DNA from: Pseudomonadales bacterium
Lineage (GTDB): Bacteria > Pseudomonadota > Gammaproteobacteria > Pseudomonadales > Azotimanducaceae
Assembly: GCA_007128525.1 (NCBI GenBank)
Contig: SKXG01000282.1
Location: 1 to 8,366 of the forward strand
Length of the DNA stretch: 8,366 nucleotides
Reading direction: 5' to 3'
Position 1 is the stretch's first letter; each line of letters opens with the position of its first letter. Both the position numbers and the translations under genes were made by a program. Positions 6,540 through 8,366 of this stretch are shown piece by piece. Under the pieces are notes generated by a model. The model was not told where the DNA came from. It saw only the letters and a program-made list of their open reading frames with translations, and did no database searches.

Positions 6540-6974
6540 CTAGAGCGCGTAAGGCAGGTGGTCGCGAATGTCATCGGGCGAAGAGAGCACCAGGTTCTTG
6601 CCGACTTCAGCCTGAATCAGTTTGCGCGTCGCCGCATCCAGTGTGTCCCGGAGCTGGCCAAGGAAGGCCGGTGGTGCGACCAGATACAGCTTGTCAAAAC
6701 GGCTGCTGGTGCGTCCCTGCTGCAGCTTCTGGGAAACCTCCCGGGCAAAAATCTCGATCTCGTGTTTCTTGCGATGGTTTTCCGTCAGGTGGCGACCCTC
6801 TCCGTGGCTCTCGTAGACCATGCCAGGACCGTCTTCGCTCAGGTCGCCCTCATGCAGGCGGCTTTCGGGGTGCGTCAGGGTTTCGAACTCCACCAGTGGT
6901 TTTCGTGAATTGCTGGTTTCGAATAACCGGGCGCGGCTGCTGTCTGCCGCAACGACCCAGATTTTGCCTGTCAT
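6540..6974 (-). CDS. Host attachment family protein (bacterial eRF1-like)
   Basis: A 144-aa soluble protein of the family named 'protein required for attachment to host cells' (Host_attach, Pfam PF10116), related to bacterial eRF1-like (baeRF) domains. Typical features seen: WVVAADSSRARLFE at the N-terminus, THPESRLHEGDLSEDGPG in the middle, the GEGRH loop with a following HE-rich stretch, then FDKLYLVAPPAFLGQLRDTL and VGKNLVLSSPDDIRDHL at the C-terminus. Length is normal. The attachment name comes from early Agrobacterium work; the fold suggests an RNA- or ribosome-linked or stress role, and the true function is not established. The ATG at 6974 has GGGAG 8 nt upstream. It lies directly before the OB-fold gene, an unexpected partner for a thiolase pair. 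Confidence 0.88.
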   Translation of the reverse strand: MTGKIWVVAADSSRARLFETSNSRKPLVEFETLTHPESRLHEGDLSEDGPGMVYESHGEGRHLTENHRKKHEIEIFAREVSQKLQQGRTSSRFDKLYLVAPPAFLGQLRDTLDAATRKLIQAEVGKNLVLSSPDDIRDHLPYAL

Positions 6975-7020
6975 CTTTGTCTCCCTTGGCTGGTGCGTGT
7001 GTGGTGAATGTCCTCAAGCG

Positions 7021-7125
7021 CTTGCACACGATTGACTTTGTCGCGCTTGTGACGACGAGCATCTGTCTGCAAGACAGGGCGTGTGCAAGGTTGAGACTGC
7101 GACGGCGCATCGAACAAGTCAATCG
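7021..7125. repeat. Two crossing 10-bp inverted repeats (pseudoknot-like)
   Basis: CTTGCACACG (7021-7030) is perfectly complementary to CGTGTGCAAG (7080-7089), and the overlapping CGATTGACTT (7029-7038) to AAGTCAATCG (7116-7125). The pairs interleave rather than nest, as in an H-type pseudoknot. A 6-bp hairpin CTGTCT/AGACAG (7063-7077) sits inside and a 10-bp palindrome CAAGCGCTTG (7015-7024) overlaps the left edge. The last arm covers the stop codon of the NfeD-like gene. It occupies most of the 144-nt gap before the host-attachment gene. Function is unknown; it could be RNA structure in the operon message or protein-binding sites. Confidence 0.55.
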
Positions 7126-7514
7126 GCCTGTGCCGGGTCGGGGTCATCCGTGACGATCAGTTGCATGCCGTCGGAGCCGATGACAGTCACAATCAGGCCC
7201 GCCTGCAGGGTTTGCTCGCCGGCACTGCGGGCCAGCCAGCGTTCGTGGCCGATCAGTATCAGCCCCTCGGGGTTGAGGGTCCGCAGCACGCGTCCGCGCC
7301 GGCCATGCAGGCCGCGGACACCCGGCGTCGAGCCTGGTGCCAGGACACGGCGGGTCAGCGGATACATCGCCACATCCTTGATGACCCAGGCCGTCGCGAT
7401 GCCAATGGCGACGCCGAACGGCAGATAACCCAGGTGGTGCGCCCACCACAGCACGGTGACCAGGAATGCCAGGCCGGGCAGCTGCAGCAGTATGTAGCGA
7501 AGTGGGGTCGACAT
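7119..7514 (-). CDS. Small NfeD-like membrane protein
   Basis: A 131-aa inner-membrane protein. Two transmembrane helices (about 7-29 and 31-52, containing LPGLAFLVTVLWWAHHLG and GVAIGIATAWVIKDVAMY) are followed by a soluble domain resembling the NfeD C-terminal OB-fold: GLHGRRGRVLRTLNPEGLILIGHERWLA, then QAGLIVTVIGSDGMQLIVT. Such proteins usually accompany SPFH/stomatin membrane-scaffold proteins; no such partner is visible here, and the serine-protease part of long NfeD proteins is absent. The ATG at 7514 has GGAGG 7 nt upstream. It is the first gene of the minus-strand run, 144 nt before the host-attachment gene; whether one transcript covers both is unclear because of the structured gap between them. 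Confidence 0.82.
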   Translation of the reverse strand: MSTPLRYILLQLPGLAFLVTVLWWAHHLGYLPFGVAIGIATAWVIKDVAMYPLTRRVLAPGSTPGVRGLHGRRGRVLRTLNPEGLILIGHERWLARSAGEQTLQAGLIVTVIGSDGMQLIVTDDPDPAQAD

Positions 7515-7622
7515 AGGCAGGCCTCCACGAGTAACGGCCCGATGCCGCCTGTCATCGCCCTGCGGTTTGGTTCCGGAGGATTGTCAGACATGAAGCTGCG
7601 GCGTCGGACGAAGTCGGGCAAC

Positions 7623-7650
7623 ATAATGACCCGACAATAAAGTAAAACAA
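7623..7650 (-). promoter_or_regulatory. Possible sigma-70 promoter for the NfeD-like operon
   Basis: On the minus strand TTGTTT (7645-7650) and CATTAT (7623-7628) are separated by 16 nt in the only A/T-rich stretch of the intergenic region. The implied leader is about 100 nt. The match to consensus is partial, so this is a tentative call. Confidence 0.3.
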
Positions 7651-7751
7651 GTCCGCCACTGCGGGCATCTCTGCCGGACTGGTCATGACGACCGCCGTTG
7701 AGGGGACGACATCTGAAGCGACGAGCGCCCGGGTGATGGCCATTCGGGTTT

Positions 7752-7769
7752 GCTGAACTCAGGTTCAGC
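7752..7769. repeat. Perfect 7-bp inverted repeat upstream of the small exported protein gene
   Basis: GCTGAAC and GTTCAGC flank the 4-nt loop TCAG, ending 57 nt before the ATG at 7827. It has no T-run, so it is more likely an operator half-site pair or a leader hairpin than a terminator. Confidence 0.4.
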
Positions 7770-7826
7770 TGGTTGCGATGCGCTGCCGTTCAGCCATCGC
7801 GAAATGAGAAGCAGAGGAGGAGTCCC

Positions 7827-8093
7827 ATGCCCCGCTCAATATTGATCTGGATCGTAGCTGGTTTGCTGACGTTGCTGGCGTCTGCACCTGTGCACGCCGG
7901 CAATTGCCCGCCACTAATACAGCTGGTCGAAGATACCTTGGAAATTTCCGATGCCCTGGGTCTGGATGATGCCACCGTGGCAGACATTGAGGCTTTGCGT
8001 GACGAAGCTGAGGCCAAGCACGAGGCTGGAGATGATCGGGCCTGTGTCGAGACGATTGACAGTGCGCTGGCGCTGCTTGAGCCGGAAGAGTAA
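7827..8093 (+). CDS. Small exported two-cysteine protein of unknown function
   Basis: An 88-aa protein I do not recognise. Residues 1-24 form a clear Sec signal peptide: PRS, a hydrophobic core LIWIVAGLLTLLASA, and a VHA cleavage site before Gly25. The mature 64 residues are acidic and helical-looking, with Cys27 (NCPP) near the start and Cys73 (RACVETIDSALALL) near the end. They could form a disulfide pinning two helices (about 28-68 and 70-83) in the periplasm. The start is set by GGAGG 6 nt upstream of the ATG; the frame extends 18 codons further up without a ribosome site. It precedes the acyl-CoA dehydrogenase gene by 31 nt, so the two may be co-transcribed, though no functional link is obvious. 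Confidence 0.75.
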   Translation: MPRSILIWIVAGLLTLLASAPVHAGNCPPLIQLVEDTLEISDALGLDDATVADIEALRDEAEAKHEAGDDRACVETIDSALALLEPEE

Positions 8094-8101
8094 GTTCTTA
8101 T

Positions 8102-8120
8102 ACGTCCGATAGCGGGACGT
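8102..8120. repeat. Inverted repeat ACGTCC/GGACGT before the acyl-CoA dehydrogenase gene
   Basis: ACGTCC (8102-8107) and GGACGT (8115-8120) flank a 7-nt spacer and overlap the likely ribosome-binding site (GGGA, 8114-8117) of the next gene. It might be an operator or a translation-limiting hairpin; there is no T-run for a terminator. Confidence 0.35.
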
Positions 8121-8124
8121 GACC

Positions 8125-8366
8125 ATGACAGACGAGGTCCTCAACCAGCCGCCGCCGTTGATCGATCATGATCTGTACGGTGCTGATCCGTCCTTACGGT
8201 TGTGTCTGCAGACATTTGGCGGCGGCTGGGGTGCGGAACCTCTGCAGCAGTATGCAGATTGCATTCGCACAGACCTGGCAGAGCAGGGTGTGCTGGCGAA
8301 TCGATACCCTCCGGTGTTGCATACCCATGACATGTATGGACGGCGTATCGATCGGGTTGCCTTCCA
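8125..8366 (+). CDS. Acyl-CoA dehydrogenase, AidB-like (N-terminal 80 residues, cut by the window end)
   Basis: The frame from the ATG at 8125 is open to the window end. It begins VLNQPPPLIDHDLYGADPSLR and continues with a Gly/Trp segment (FGGGWGAE), LANRYPPVLHTHD and YGRRIDRVAF. This is the N-terminal signature of AidB-type acyl-CoA dehydrogenases: NQPPPL, LY-x-x-D, AN-x-x-PP-x-L, D-x-x-GRR-D-x-V-x-F. These are FAD-dependent; E. coli AidB belongs to the DNA-alkylation response, whereas many relatives are probably ordinary or uncharacterised dehydrogenases. The FAD site and catalytic base lie outside the window, so neither activity nor specificity can be judged. A GTG two codons upstream (8119) is an alternative start; the ribosome site is modest (GGGA, 7 nt before the ATG). 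It lies 31 nt after the small exported protein gene. Confidence 0.85.
   Translation, partial: MTDEVLNQPPPLIDHDLYGADPSLRLCLQTFGGGWGAEPLQQYADCIRTDLAEQGVLANRYPPVLHTHDMYGRRIDRVAF

Larger units (their letters stand above)
7515..7826. other. Divergent intergenic region (312 bp)
   Basis: No convincing gene was found here. It separates the minus-strand NfeD run from the plus-strand exported-protein gene and must hold both promoters. Visible items are an A/T-rich island near 7620-7650, an imperfect dyad AGTCCG/CGGACT (7650-7655 and 7675-7680), and a perfect 7-bp hairpin at 7752-7769. A 16-codon plus-strand frame at 7590 with a GGAGG-like site 11 nt upstream and a 63-codon minus-strand frame (7743-7552) lack homology cues. 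Confidence 0.6.

Noticed and set aside
7021..7089. tRNA-like or small structured RNA gene of about 70 nt
   Set aside because: The outer stem is 10 bp, there is no T-loop or CCA-like end, and the second repeat pair crosses the first; it does not fit a tRNA.
7552..7743. 63-codon minus-strand frame in the intergenic region
   Set aside because: No ribosome-binding site, no recognisable domain, and it covers the likely promoter of the NfeD-like gene.

Overview
The window is GC-rich (roughly 60% by eye, not counted) and densely coded, with clear Shine-Dalgarno sites. The gene families suggest a free-living gammaproteobacterium: an ECF sigma/anti-sigma pair, an SCP2-type thiolase with a DUF35 OB-fold partner, a host-attachment family protein and an AidB-like acyl-CoA dehydrogenase. 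The genus cannot be fixed from the sequence. No RNA genes, insertion sequences, CRISPR arrays or phage genes were seen. Eleven coding regions are called, two of them cut by the window edges.

Left part (1-3180): a likely cell-envelope stress or secretion module. A subtilisin-like S8 peptidase (minus strand, running off the left edge) is divergent from an SDR oxidoreductase. The SDR is followed by an ECF sigma factor and an overlapping single-pass membrane anti-sigma factor. The best observation in the window is here. Two ECF-type promoter motifs with the same -35 core (GGAAG), the same -10 (CGTCTT) and identical spacing lie in front of the sigma gene and in front of the divergent peptidase gene. 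They match at 20 of 29 positions. This predicts an autoregulated sigma factor whose local target is the exported protease.

Middle (3268-6528): a ThDP-dependent enzyme of the acetolactate-synthase superfamily on the plus strand converges, with 13 bp between stop codons, on a minus-strand pair: a zinc-ribbon/OB-fold (DUF35) protein followed by an SCP2-type thiolase. Thiolase-DUF35 pairs form acyl-CoA thiolase or retro-aldolase complexes, and the ThDP enzyme is also a C-C bond enzyme. A shared acyl-CoA chain-processing role is plausible but unproven.

Right part (6540-7514): the minus-strand run starts with a small NfeD-like membrane protein and a host-attachment family (eRF1-like) protein, which sits only 11 nt before the OB-fold gene. 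The NfeD/host-attachment gap carries two crossing 10-bp inverted repeats with pseudoknot-like topology. A 312-bp divergent intergenic region (7515-7826) follows. After it come a small exported two-cysteine protein of unknown function and the start of an AidB-like acyl-CoA dehydrogenase, both on the plus strand.
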